Assembly (NCBI GenBank): GCA_026168455.1
Contig: CM047425.1
Coordinates: 110,289,800 to 110,353,799 of the forward strand
Source: Theocolax elegans
Lineage: Eukaryota; Arthropoda; Insecta; Hymenoptera; Cerocephalidae
DNA length: 64,000 nt
Reading direction: 5' to 3'
The position numbers and the translations under genes are program-made. The notes under the pieces were generated by a model. The model saw only the letters and a program-made list of their open reading frames with translations. It was not told the origin of the DNA and searched no databases. Shown here piece by piece: positions 13,053 through 25,533 of the stretch (its first letter is position 1; each line of letters starts with the position of its first letter).

Positions 13053-16000
13053 ATATTATCATCCCTCCGTTGTCAGAGCTGATTTTACCATTATTTTTCT
13101 TTGCGCTGGTGCACACACCGAGTGTATTTTGATGAGCAAACATTGTCTCGATGAAAGTTTAATTAATGCGGATGCGCGCCAAGAATTATTATTTTTTTTA
13201 AAGCGCATTTGAATTCACGTTCACGTACAAACACGTAAATGCATCGCCTCAAACCTTCGGATTTTAATTACTTATATTTCACAAAGTAGTCATCCTCATT
13301 TCGATAAAGTAACGCCGATATATTTTTATCGTGTTTTCATGGGTTTTAAACATCGACTGTAAAAGGTAACTGTCCGTTTAAAAAGTAAGGCGATACGATG
13401 CAACATTAGTTTTATTAAAATAATATTGTCGTAAAGACTATTTTGTTTCCCATCGCCGCAAAAGCAAGTACGTAGCCAGACCGTAGAACTGCTCTGCTCT
13501 TGTGCGTTTCGTTTTTATTGACCTCGTAAAAAGCTCATGGAAGTCAAACCGATGAACGTTCGCGCCTGTCAAATGTGTTTCAATTTAAGTTTCCTTCAAC
13601 GACACCTTTACGGCTACGCAGCTGCGAGTTATTTTTAGATGAGCTTATGAAATTTTCATATCCAAACGCATTTTCGAATTTTACCTTTTCTGCATTTTGG
13701 GGGAAGGGCAGCAATATTTTGGACAATAATTAAAATGGGATAGGTGACCATTTGTCCCGAGGTCTGTGTACGTGGTGCATTTATGCGTCAGTCGTCGCGA
13801 GGTTATTTCCTTCGTTAAATGTATATGCGCAGAAAATGTAAACATAATTGTGTTTATTACGCACGTTATTCTGACATTTCCACGCAAGAGATCACCCAAT
13901 ATTAATTACTATAAAGAACTAAGTAGAAAAGGTTTTTCGTCGAAAAAAGTGTAAGTCTGTTTCATAGTATATGTACTCGAGACAGTCGTTCGAGTTTAAA
14001 GGAGTAGAGCGCAGACTGGATCCGAGAAAGGTCGAAAAGGACTAGGTAGTCAGTGCGAGAGCTCGGTTTCCTAACACTTTTTGAGGACGCGTAAACTGTA
14101 CGGGTTGTAAAAGTGGGCATAAAAATCTTGGGAACAAGCAGGTGCGACGATTTACGCCGTGGCCCCTCCACCCTCCACCCTCCACCCGCGTAACCGAGTT
14201 CCTCGCTAGGGAGCTTCCAAGATCACGTAAACCCTCTTCGTTTTAAGAGTCACGTTTGCCGGGTCCCTAGTGCTATTACTACTTTAAGGACATTTATATA
14301 AATGTATACCACCGAGTTTACCATCCTTATTTATTTTAAACCTATTTCGCTAGATTCACCGACACTTGCCCCTTTTATAAACAAAGATAAACCAAAGGGT
14401 TTTATTTGCTCACTTATTTACTCGATTGGTTTTCGTTTCGTAAGGTGACCTTCGCGACAACGGGTACACGATTATCGATAACGAGCGGATCTCGGAATTC
14501 TCGGATCTCCGCGCGGATTACGCGTTCAATCGGGAATATTACAATGAATATTTTATTGCCCGCATACGCTGCACTCGATAATAAATTATTACGTACTTCA
14601 AATGAATTGATTTTACAAATGTATATTATAATATTAAATGTATTATTATTTTTACCAACGACTATGCGTGCACCGCATTATAATTATTAACTTTTATACA
14701 GAAAATATAATGCAGCAGTATTAAGGAAATAAAGTTAACCTGAAATTTTCTCTCGTTTCACTCACTTTTCCCTCTTTCCCTCTCTTCGTCGTTCTCAATA
14801 TTGATATATACTATATGACATTTATTTCTGATATTAAAATAATACATATTGAGGAATTTCCCTGCAGTGCGATTCCGATGGTGCAATGGCAATGGAAAGT
14901 TATTTATATTTAGAAAATTCCATTCAATTACGTTACATACATTGTCTCTCTATTGTTTGTAAAAAAAATTATTAACGCTAGCGAGCAGCAGAGGTAGTAG
15001 TAGTAAACGGTAAGTTTATTTGCGCTGTCACTTTTAGTATATTCGTTTATGAAATTCGGAGATATAATAACGAAAGTATACTCGTTATACGATCGTAGAG
15101 TGTAACAAGATTGAGAACCCTTTTCAGTAAAACCCTTATGATTCTCTTAAAGGGTCACTGTCGGTAGTGTTTATCATCGATGCCTGACTAAAGTCGTGAC
15201 CTAGAAAATCGATGACCATCCCTCGTTCTCGAGTCCCTCGATAAAGATGGGAAGATGGAGAATTCGTCCTAAGACTCCTTTATAAAACGATTTTCTTTTG
15301 TTTCTGGTACGCAGGGATATATCTCTATTACTTTTCCCTCAGTGTCTCCGTCCAACGTTTATCTAGGTTACCAGTACCATGCGAGTATACGATCATGCAA
15401 AAATTCTTCTTCTTTTCTTCTTTCTTTATCGACTTTGTATTCCGCGACATGACTCTTGGAAATTTCCTCCTTTGTCTTCCTTAATTTAATATTCACCTGA
15501 GAAGAAAAAAAAATATATATATATACACGTATAATTTGTTTTTAATATATCACTAGGATTATTAAATAAAAATCGTAATGGAATTGCGTGACGGTATGCG
15601 TGTACTTTCTGGTTGGAGCCGACCGTTTACTATAAATTTATCGACGACGATATATTATTTTAATTCATAATGTATGGTAAATGCACTTTGTGCTACTTAC
15701 TGTTTAAAAATGTTTCATTATTCACGTTTTCAATTATTTTAACGTTAATTAATATCAATTATTACCTTTACTTGGAATATAATTGTTGATCAAATTATGA
15801 TAATCACTATGCACTGCTGGTTACAGTGCAGATCATTAACGCACCAAATACGTACCGAATCGAAGTAACGTAATTTCATGCTCGAAACGACTATGCCACT
15901 GGTAATAAATACGAATAAATACATTTATAACGTTGCGTTGTAACGCGCGCGCACACGCACCACCGGGCTCAAAGGTTAAAAGTCACACTTTTACGAATAT

Positions 16001-17817
16001 CGAATTACCTTTTGTTCCGCAACATCGCTTACGCGACACGATCGCCAAATATTTCATTTAAAGCGTATTTAAAATTTTTCAATGTTCAATTTTTCGATGC
16101 ATTCGCTCTCGAGGTATAGATATGACGCATTCGATGCAATTTTGCGAATCTTAAACCGTCAAGATCAAAACTTTATCATCTTTACTCGATAAACATTTGC
16201 TAAAATCCGCTTGACTGGAAATAAGAATAAAAACAAAAATCTTTTATTTTTTTTATAACATTTTCTTTTGAAAAAAAGTACCGCGCCACTTGCAATAACA
16301 ATGAAACAGCGAAAACTAACTGCGAGAGGAGAGAGACGCATTGGGTAAGGTGGGTCTGGAGCCGTTACTTCTTTTTATTTCAACGCTGCAAGCGAACCGC
16401 GAATAATCACGGTAAAATTCGGTTCGCTAGTTCGTGAAACTCTTTGAGCTGTTTGGTGCGTTTGCACACCTCCGTGATCCATAGGTATACATACCTGTGA
16501 GTTTTCCTCTCCCCTCCTCGACGTCTTCAATGCATTCGGGTTATATTTTTATCGTAGTGGAAACGTCACCGAAGACAATCAAATTTAATTATTCGAGATC
16601 GATAGATCACGAATAAAATGTGTTAACCAACGATTTTCCAGCTTACCGTGCACGTATTCGTTAAAGTAGAACGACTCGAAGATTTATAAATAGCAACAAA
16701 TATGTGATTCAAAAAAATGTTCAGTACGAACTGAGATACTTTTGTAAAGGTATGTAACGTATTTATATTCGTAATCGTTTAGAAATTTGTTTAGAAAAAC
16801 GCGTCGTGAGGGAAGTCGTAGAGAAAATGGAATGCCTACATACATAGCTTTCGATTTACATCAGGTGAATTTTCTACAAGCCAGCTACTATTCAAAAAGC
16901 TCTCTTGCTGTTTCTCCAGATTTCTTTATGCTCCTTGTATCAACATCGGAATTCGTTTGGCGTTCCCCGTAAGCTCGAAAATGAGAGGAAAAAGGTGAGG
17001 AGGAAATATAGAGCGTAGAATCGCAAAATCGTATACCGTCTCTACAATTCGAAACGACTTTCCCTCTCTCAGCCTCTCTTTCGCTCCCTTCGTATGCACG
17101 CGTCATTCGCAGGACTCTCCGCAATTTATCTCGGGCTTTTCATTCGACACATAGGTCGGACTTATGAATGGACGAAATGTATCACTACCATCTGTGAAAA
17201 GGAGGATCCTTCGATATATTCGTGAATAATCCAGCTCGCTTCCACTCTGTTTCCATTCGCGCGATTTTCCATATATTTTCGACCGACTCCCGTGCGTTTT
17301 TCCACATACCGACCGACCCATTTCCCCTTCTTCCTACGCCTGACCTAATTTGCCAAAATTTGCTTATGAATTATCACCCGGTTTTCGTATATGCCAACGC
17401 ATACATTATACATTTTCGAGCTCTTTGCTTCATCTTTGCCGGAGACGCGCGCGGAATCCGCTGTTTTATTTTCGCGATTCTTAATTTTATTTGACATTCG
17501 TGTGCATTTGATGCGTTTCCGATACTTTTGTAACATTTTCGTTTAGTCTATTACAAGTATTCCTATCGATTGTCAAAAATCTCGAAAATATCTCAATTGT
17601 ATCAAATTGTTGAAACTAGATAAACCATAGCAAAATTCTCGATTCTATATGTAGATAATATTTATATAGTGGAAAAATTTGATATTTCTTAAAGAGGTAA
17701 ACCTCTCGACTCTGTACAGCGGGTATACAATTCTTATCAATTTTTGAAATGCAAAAAGTTATTCTTTGATTTTGATTCTGACATGGGCTCTTCTCTGACC
17801 GGTGCAAGCTCGAGGAT
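13053..17817. other. Non-coding stretch, no gene recognised
   Basis: About 4.8 kb of AT-rich sequence with no gene that I can support. A small CCTCCAC tandem repeat lies at 14,165-14,187 and a (TA)n tract near 15,513-15,526. The pre-insertion target of the foldback transposon is at the right end. Confidence 0.5.
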
Positions 17818-17826
17818 GTTGCATTG
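17818..17826. repeat. Target-site duplication, left (GTTGCATTG)
   Basis: The nine bases GTTGCATTG stand immediately left of the element and recur immediately right of it (25,525-25,533). This is a perfect 9-bp direct repeat, as expected for a Mutator-like (MULE) or foldback-type insertion. Confidence 0.9.
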
Positions 17827-18040
17827 ATGGGTCTGAAGTTTGAACCGTTGCTGCGCAACGGTTTTTTAAATTCTTCCAATTCAAATTTTTTTTTAATAAA
17901 ACCGCTAAAATATAGCATAAAACATCAAATTTAGTTAAAATTTTGCAAATATTTTTATAAAAAAAAAGTTGGTGAGTCGATTCCAGGTAAAACATATCAA
18001 AATTAGCGAAAATACGTGATTACCGACAGTCTCTTTTGAA
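17827..18040 (+). repeat. Left outer terminal inverted repeat (214 bp)
   Basis: Single-copy outer part of the left arm, matching 25,311-25,524 in inverted orientation with about two to four differences. It begins ATGGGTCTGAAG. At 17,843-17,863 it holds a small perfect hairpin (AACCGTTGC / GCAACGGTT around TGC), conserved at 25,488-25,508. The right-hand partner differs, for example, at one base near each of 17,934 and 18,002. Confidence 0.9.
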
Positions 18041-20134
18041 TATCTCAAAAAGGCGTCCTTTAAAATAATTCAAAATAATAAGTTAAGCTTATTATATCAC
18101 TACAAAGGTGTCCCGAGATTTTTTTTATCCGGAACGAATATTAAGGGTAGCAACGAGGGGTGAATCGGCCAAAAATGGAGAAAATCCCGTTCAATTTTCG
18201 CTGTTTCCTATAATATCTCAAAAAGGCGTCCTTTAAAATTATTTAAATTAACAAGGTAAGCTTATTATATCACTACAAAGGTGTCCAGAGATTTATTTTA
18301 TCCGGAACGAATATTAAGGCTGGTTGGGAGGGGTGACAACGGCCAAAAAAGGAGAAAATCCCGTTCAATATTCGCTGTTTCCTATTATATCTCAAAAAGG
18401 CGTCCTTTAAAATTATTTAAATTAACAAGGTCAGCGTATTATATTACTACAAAGGTGTCCTGAAATTTTTTTTATCCGGAACGAATATTAAGGGTGCCTG
18501 CAAGGGGTAAAATCGGTCAAAAATTGAGAAAATTCCGTTTTTTTTCGACGTTTTCTACTATATCTCAAAAAGGCGTCATTTAAACTAGCTTAAATTAATA
18601 AGGTAAGCTTCTCGTATCACTAGAAAGGTGTCCAGAGATTTATTTTATCCGGAACGAATATTAAGGGTAGCAACGAGGGGTGAAATCGGCCAAAAATGGA
18701 GAAAATCCCGTTTTTTCTATGGCGTTTCCTATAATATCTCAAAAAGGCGTCATTTAAAATTATTTAAATTAATAAGGTAAGCTTATTATATCACTAGAAA
18801 GGTGTCCAGAGATTTTTTTTATCCGGAACGAATATTAAGGGTAGCAACGAGGGGTGAATCGGTCAAAAATGGAGTAAAACCCGTTCAATTTTCGCTGTTT
18901 CCTATAATATCTCAAATAGGCTTCGTTTAAAATTATTTAAATTAATAAGGTAAGCTTATTATATCACTAGAAAGGTGTCCAGAGATTTTTTTTTTCCGGA
19001 ACGTATATTAAGGGTAGCAACGAGGGGTGAAATCGGTCAAAAATGGAGAAAATCCCGTTTTTTCTATGGCGTTTCCTATAATATCTCAAAAAGGCGTCAT
19101 TTAAAATTATTTAAATTAATAAGGTAAGCTTATATATCACTAGAAAGGGTCTAGAAAGGTGTCCAGAGATTTTTTTTATCCGGAACGAATATTAAGGGTA
19201 GCAACGAGGGGTGAATCGGTCAAAAATGGAGTAAAACCCGTTCAATTTTCGCTGTTTCCTATAATATCTCAAATAGGCTTCGTTTAAAATTATTTAAATT
19301 AATAAGGTAAGCTTATTATATCACTAGAAAGGTGTCCAGAGATTTTTTTTTTCCGGAACGTATATTAAGGGTAGCAACGAGGGGTGAAATCGGTCAAAAA
19401 TGGAGAAAATCCCGTTTTTTCTTTGGCGTTTCCTACCATATATCAAAAAGGCGTCCTTTTAAATTATTTAAATTAACAAGGTAAGCTTATTATATCACTA
19501 GAAAGGTGTCCCGAGATTTTTTTTATTCGGAACGAATATTAAGGGTGGTTGGGAGGGATGAAATCAGGCAAAAATGGAGAAAATCCCGTTTTTTCTTTGG
19601 CGTTTCCTACCATATCTCAAAAAGGCGTCCTTTAAAATTATTTAAATTAACAAGGTAAGCTTATTATATCACTAAAAAGGTGCCCCGAGATTTTTTTTAT
19701 CCGGAACGAATATTAAGGGTGGTTGGGAGGGAATAAATCAGACAAAAATGGAAAAAATCCTGTTTTTTCTTTGGCGTTTCCTACCATATCTCAAAAAGGC
19801 GTCCTTTAAAATTATTTAAATTAACAAGGTAAGCTTATTATATCACTAAAAAGGTGCCCCGAGATTTTTTTTATCCGGAATGAATATTAAGGGTGGTTGG
19901 GAGGGATGAAATCAGACAAAAATGGAAAAAATCCTGTTTTTTCTTTGGCGTTTCCTATCATATCTCAAAAAGGCGTATTATATCACTACAAACGTGTCCC
20001 GATTTTTTTTTTATTCGGAACGAATATTAAGGGTAGCAACGAGGGGTGAAATATTACGAATATTAAGAGTGGTTGGGAGGGATGAAATCAGCCAAAAATA
20101 GAGAAAATTCCTTTTGTTTCGGCGTTTTCTATTA
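18041..20134 (+). repeat. Left subrepeat array, ~12 copies of a ~173-bp unit
   Basis: The motif TATCTCAAAAAGGCGTC recurs at 18,041, 18,214, 18,388, 18,561, 18,735 and onwards, a spacing of 173-174 bp. Each unit also carries AAGGTAAGCTTATTATATCA and TCCGGAACGAATATTAAGG. A 358-bp two-unit block (about 18,660-19,020) is repeated at about 19,020-19,380, with a short local duplication (AGAAAGGGTCT) at 19,143. Near the centre (19,960-20,090) units are truncated and scrambled. Confidence 0.95.
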
Positions 20135-23100
20135 ATTTTTTGTTTTGGCCGATTTCACCCCTCGCAGCCACCATTAATATTCGTTCCGGATAAATAAAAT
20201 CTCTGGACACCTTTCTAGTGATATAATAAGCTTACCTTTTTAATTTAAAAAATTTTAAAGAATGCTTTCTTGAGATATGATAGGAAACGCCAAAGAAAAA
20301 ACGGGATTTTCTCTATTTTTGGCCGATTTCACCCCTCCCAACCACCCTTAATATTCGTTCCGGATAAAATAAATCTCTGGACACCTTTCTAGTGATATAA
20401 TAAGCTTACCTTGTTAATTTAAATAATTTTAAAGGACGCCTTTTTGAGATATGATAGGAAACGCCAAAGAAAAAACGGGTTTTTCTCCATTTTTGACCGA
20501 TATCGCCCCTCGTTGCTACCCTTAATATTCGTTCCGGATAAAAAAAATCTCGGGACACCTTTCTAGTGATATAATAAGCTTACCTTGTTCATTTAAATAA
20601 TTTTAAAGGACGCCTTTTTGAGATATGATAGGAAACGCCAAAGAAAAAACGGGATTTTCTCCATTTTTGACCGATTTCAACCCTCCCAACCACCCTTAAT
20701 ATTCGTTCCGGATAAAATAAATCTCTGGACACCTTTCTAGTGATATAATAAGGTTACCTTGTTAATTTAAATAATTTTAAAGGACGCCTTTTTGAGATAT
20801 AATAGGAAATGCCGAAGAAAAAACGAAATTTTCTTCATTTTTGGCCGATTCAACCCTCCCAACCACCCTTAATATTCGTTCCGGATAAAATAAATCTCTG
20901 GACACCTTTCTAGTGATATAATAAGGTTACCTTGTTAATTTAAATAATTTTAAAGGACGCCTTTTTGAGATATAATAGGAAACGCCGAAGAAAAACGAAA
21001 TTTTCTCCATTTTTGGCCGATTTCAACCCTCCCAACCACCCTTAATATTCGTTCCGGATAAAATAAATCTCTGGACACCTTTCTAGTGATACAAGAAGCT
21101 TACCTTGTTAATTTAAATAATTTTAAAGGACGCCTTTTTGAGATATAATAGGAAGCGCCAAAGAAAAAACGGGATTTTCTCTATTTTTGGCCGATTTCAC
21201 CCCTCGAAGACACCCTTAATATTCGTTCCGGATAAAAAAAATCTCGGGACACCTTTGAAGTGATACAGTAAGCTTACCTTATTAATTTAAGCTAGTTTAA
21301 ATGACGCCTTTTTGAGATATAGTAGAAAACGTCGAGAAAAACGGAATTTTCTCAATTTTTGGCCGATTTTACCCCTTGCAGCCACCCTTAATATTCGTTC
21401 CGGATAAAAAAAATCTCAGGACACCTTTGTAGTAATATAATACGCTTACCTTGTTAATTTAAATAATTTTAAAGGACGCCTTTTTGAGATATAATAGGAA
21501 ACAGCGAATATTGAACGGGATTTTCTCCATTTCTGGCCGTTGTCACCCCTCCCAACCAGCCTTAATATTCGTTCCGGATAAAATAAATCTCTGGACACCT
21601 TTGTAGTAATATAATACGCTTACCTTGTTAATTTAAATAATTTTAAAGGACGCCTTTTTGAGATATAATAGGAAACAGCGAATATTGAACGGGATTTTCT
21701 CCATTTCTGGCCGTTGTCACCCCTCCCAACCAGCCTTAATATTCGTTCCGGATAAAATAAATCTCAGGACACCTTTGTAGTAATATAATACGCTTACCTT
21801 GTTAATTTAAATAATTTTAAAGGACGCCTTTTTGAGATATAATAGGAAACAGCGAATATTGAACGGGATTTTCTCCATTTCTGGCCGTTGTCACCCCTCC
21901 CAACCAGCCTTAATATTCGTTCCGGATAAAATAAATCTCTGGACACCTTTCTAGTGATATAATAAGCTTACCTTATTAATTTAAGCTAGTTTAAAAGAAG
22001 CCTTTTTGAGATATAGTAGAAAACGTCGAGAAAAACGGAATTTTCTCAATTTTTGGCCGATTTTACCCCTTGCAGCCACCCTTAATATTCGTTCCGGATA
22101 AAAAAAATCTCAGGACACCTTTGTAGTAATATAATACGCTTACCTTGTTAATTTATTAATTTTAAAGGACGCCTTTTTGAGATATGATAGGAAACGCCAA
22201 AGAAAAAACGGGATTTTCTCCATTTTTGGCCGATTTCAACCCTCCCAACCACCCTTAATATTCGTTCCGGATAAAATAAATCTCTGGACACCTTTCTAGT
22301 GATATAATAAGGTTACCTTGTTAGTTTAAATAATTTTAAAGGACGCCTTTTTGAGATATAATAGGAAACGCCAAAGAAAAAACGGGATTTTCTCTATTTT
22401 TGGCCGATTTTACCTCTCCCAACCACCCTTAATATTCGTTCCGGATAAAATAAATCTCTGGACACCTTTCTAGTGATATAATAAGGTTACCTTGTTAATT
22501 TAAATAATTTTAAAGGACGCCTTTTTGAGATATAATAGGAAATGCCGAAGAAAAAAGAAATTTTCTCCATTTTTGGCCGATTTCAACCCTCCCAACCACC
22601 CTTAATATTCGTTCCGGATAAAATAAATCTCTGGACACCTTTCTAGTGATATAATAAGGTTACCTTGTTAATTTAAATAATTTTAAAGGACGCCTTTTTG
22701 AGATATAATAGGAAACGCCAAAGAAAAAACGGGATTTTCTCTATTTTTGGCCGATTTTACCTCTCCCAACCACCCTTAATATTCGTTCCGGATAAAATAA
22801 ATTTCTGGACACCTTTCTAGTGATATAATAAGGTTACCTTGTTAATTTAAATAATTTTAAAGGACGCCTTTTTGAGATATAATAGGAAACGCCGAAGAAA
22901 AACGAAATTTTCTCCATTTTTGGCCGATTTCAACCCTCCCAACCACCCTTAGTATTCGTTCCGGATAAAATAAATCTCTGGACACCTTTCTAGTGATACA
23001 AGAAGCTTACCTTGTTAATTTAAATAATTTTAAAGGACGCCTTTTTGAGATATAATAGGAAGCGCCAAAGAAAAAACGGGATTTTCTCTATTTTTGGCCG

Positions 23101-25310
23101 ATTTTACCTCTCCCAACCACCCTTAATATTCGTTCCGGATAAAATAAATCTCTGGACACCTTTCTAGTGATATATTAAGGTTACCTTGTTAATTTAAATA
23201 ATTTTAAAGGACGCCTTTTTGAGATATAATAGGAAATGCCGAAGAAAAAACGAAATTTTCTCCATTTTTGGCCGATTTCAACCCTCCCAACCACCCTTAA
23301 TATTCGTTCCGGATAAAATAAATCTCTGGACACCTTTCTAGTGATATAATAAGGTTACCTTGTTAATTTAAATAATTTTAAAGGACGCCTTTTTGAGATA
23401 TAATAGGAAACGCCAAAGAAAAAACGGGATTTTCTCTATTTTTGGCCGATTTTACCTCTCCCAACCACCCTTAATATTCGTTCCGGATAAAATAAATCTC
23501 TGGACACCTTTCTAGTGATATATTAAGGTTACCTTGTTAATTTAAATAATTTTAAAGGACGCCTTTTTGAGATATAATAGGAAATGCCGAAGAAAAAACG
23601 AAATTTTCTCCATTTTTGGCCGATTTCAACCCTCCCAACCACCCTTAATATTCGTTCCGGTAAAAATAAATCTCTGGACACCTTTCTAGTGATATAATAA
23701 GGTTACCTTGTTAATTTAAATAATTTTAAAGGACGCCTTTATGAGATATAATAGGAAACGCCAAAGAAAAAACGGGATTTTCTCTATTTTTGGCCGATTT
23801 TACCTCTCCCAACCACCCTTAATATTCGTGCCGGATAAAATAAATTTCTGGACACCTTTCTAGTGATATAATAAGGTTACCTTGTTAATTTAAATAATTT
23901 TAAAGGACGCCTTTTTGAGATATAATAGGAAACGCCGAAGAAAAACGAAATTCTCTCCATTTTTGGCCGATTTCAACCCTCCCAACCACCCTTAGTATTC
24001 GTTCCGGATAAAATAAATCTCTGGACACCTTTCTAGTGATACAAGAAGCTTACCTTGTTAATTTAAATAATTTTAAAGGACGCCTTTTTGAGATATAATA
24101 GGAAGCGCCAAAGAAAAAACGGGATTTTCTCTATTTTTGGCCGATTTCACCCCTCGCAGCCACCATTAATATTCGTTCCGGATAAATAAAATCTCTGGAC
24201 ACCTTTCTAGTGATATAATAAGCTTACCTTTTTAATTTAAAAAATTTTAAAGAATGCTTTTTTGAGATATGATAGGAAACGCCAAAGAAAAAACGGGATT
24301 TTCTCTATTTTTGGCCGATTTCACCCCTCCCAACCACCCTTAATATTCGTTCCGGATAAAATAAATCTCTGGACACCTTTCTAGTGATATAATAAGCTTA
24401 CCTTGTTAATTTAAATAATTTTAAAGGACGCCTTTTTGAGATATGATAGGAAACGCCAAAGAAAAAACGGGTTTTTCTCCATTTTTGACCGATATCGCCC
24501 CTCGTTGCTACCCTTAATATTCGTTCCGGATAAAAAAAATCTCGGGACACCTTTCTAGTGATATAATAAGCTTACCTTGTTCATTTAAATAATTTTAAAG
24601 GACGCCTTTTTGAGATATGATAGGAAACGCCAAAGAAAAAACGGGATTTTCTCCATTTTTGGCCGATTTTACCCCTTGCAGCCACCCTTAATATTCGTTC
24701 CGGATAAAATAAATCTCTGGACACCTTTGTAGTGATATAATAAGCTTACCTTGTTAATTTAAATAATTTTAAAGGACGCCTTTTTGAGATATAATAGGAA
24801 ACGCCAAAGAAAAAACGGGATTTTCTCTATTTTTGGCCGATTTTACCCCTTGCAGCCACCCTTAATATTCGTTCCGGATAAAATAAATCTCTGGACACCT
24901 TTCTAGTGATATAATAAGCTAACCTTATTAATTTAAGCTAGTTTAAAAGACGCCTTTTTGAGATATAGTAGAAAACGTCGAAAAAAACGGAATTTTCTCA
25001 ATTTTTGGCCGATTTTACCCCTTGCAGCCACCCTTAATATTCGTTCCGGATAAAAAAAATCTCAGGACACCTTTGTAGTAATATAATACGCTTACCTTGT
25101 TAATTTAAATAATTTTAAAGGACGCCTTTTTGAGATATTATAGGAAACAGCGAAAATTGAACGGGATTTTCTCCATTTTTGGCCGATTCACCCCTCGTTG
25201 CTACCCTTAATATTCGTTCCGGATAAAAAAAATCTCGGGACACCTTTGTAGTGATATAATAAGCTTAACTTATTATTTTGAATTATTTTAAAGGACGCCT
25301 TTTTGAGATA
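20135..25310 (-). repeat. Right subrepeat array, ~30 inverted copies of the ~173-bp unit
   Basis: Reverse-complement copies of the left-array unit (GACGCCTTTTTGAGATA, CCTTAATATTCGTTCCGGA). At 5.2 kb it is about 2.5 times as long as the left array. Internal higher-order structure is visible. A three-unit block at about 20,144-20,667 recurs at about 24,146-24,661. Between about 22,200 and 24,100 two variants (GCCGAAG and GCCAAAG) alternate as a ~347-bp dimer. Three nearly identical consecutive units lie at about 21,390-21,910. The pattern fits unequal exchange or gene conversion within the array. Confidence 0.95.
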
Positions 25311-25524
25311 TTCAAAAGAGACTGTCGGTAATCACGTATTTTCGCTAATTCTGATATGTTTTACCTGGAATCGACTCACCAACTTTTTTTTTATAAAAAT
25401 ATTTGCAAAATTTTAAATAAATTTGATGTTTTATGCTATATTTTAGCGGTTTTATTAAAAAAAAATTTGAATTGGAAGAATTTAAAAAACCGTTGCGCAG
25501 CAACGGTTCAAACTTCAGACCCAT
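25311..25524 (-). repeat. Right outer terminal inverted repeat (214 bp)
   Basis: Inverted partner of 17,827-18,040 with the same length, ending CTTCAGACCCAT. It includes the mirrored 9-bp-arm hairpin at 25,488-25,508. Confidence 0.9.
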
Positions 25525-25533
25525 GTTGCATTG
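25525..25533. repeat. Target-site duplication, right (GTTGCATTG)
   Basis: Perfect direct copy of 17,818-17,826. Removing the element and one copy would restore a single GTTGCATTG followed by TCGATAATTT. Confidence 0.9.

Larger units (their letters stand above)
17827..25524. mobile_element. Foldback-type non-autonomous DNA transposon, probably MULE-related
   Basis: The sequence shows a 7.7-kb element bounded by ATGGGTCTGAAG and its reverse complement CTTCAGACCCAT, flanked by perfect 9-bp duplications. Each end has a 214-bp outer inverted repeat that differs from its partner at only a few bases. Inward of these lie two inverted arrays of a ~173-bp subrepeat that converge at about 20,134 with almost no unique centre. 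No transposase frame is present, so it must be mobilised in trans. Foldback elements of Drosophila have the same architecture (very long inverted repeats made of tandem subrepeats, 9-bp duplications) and are linked to Mutator-like transposases; the assignment here rests on architecture and duplication length, not on sequence similarity. The intact duplication and near-identical ends imply a recent insertion. Short AT-rich frames in the outer repeats (17,759-17,995 minus; 25,356-25,670 plus) are mirror copies of each other and are not convincing genes. Confidence 0.85.

Noticed and set aside
17759..17995. Open frame in the left transposon end, with a similar one at 25,356-25,670
   Set aside because: The two are mirror copies of the terminal inverted repeat and are AT-rich; the second runs into flanking DNA. 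No transposase motif is seen.
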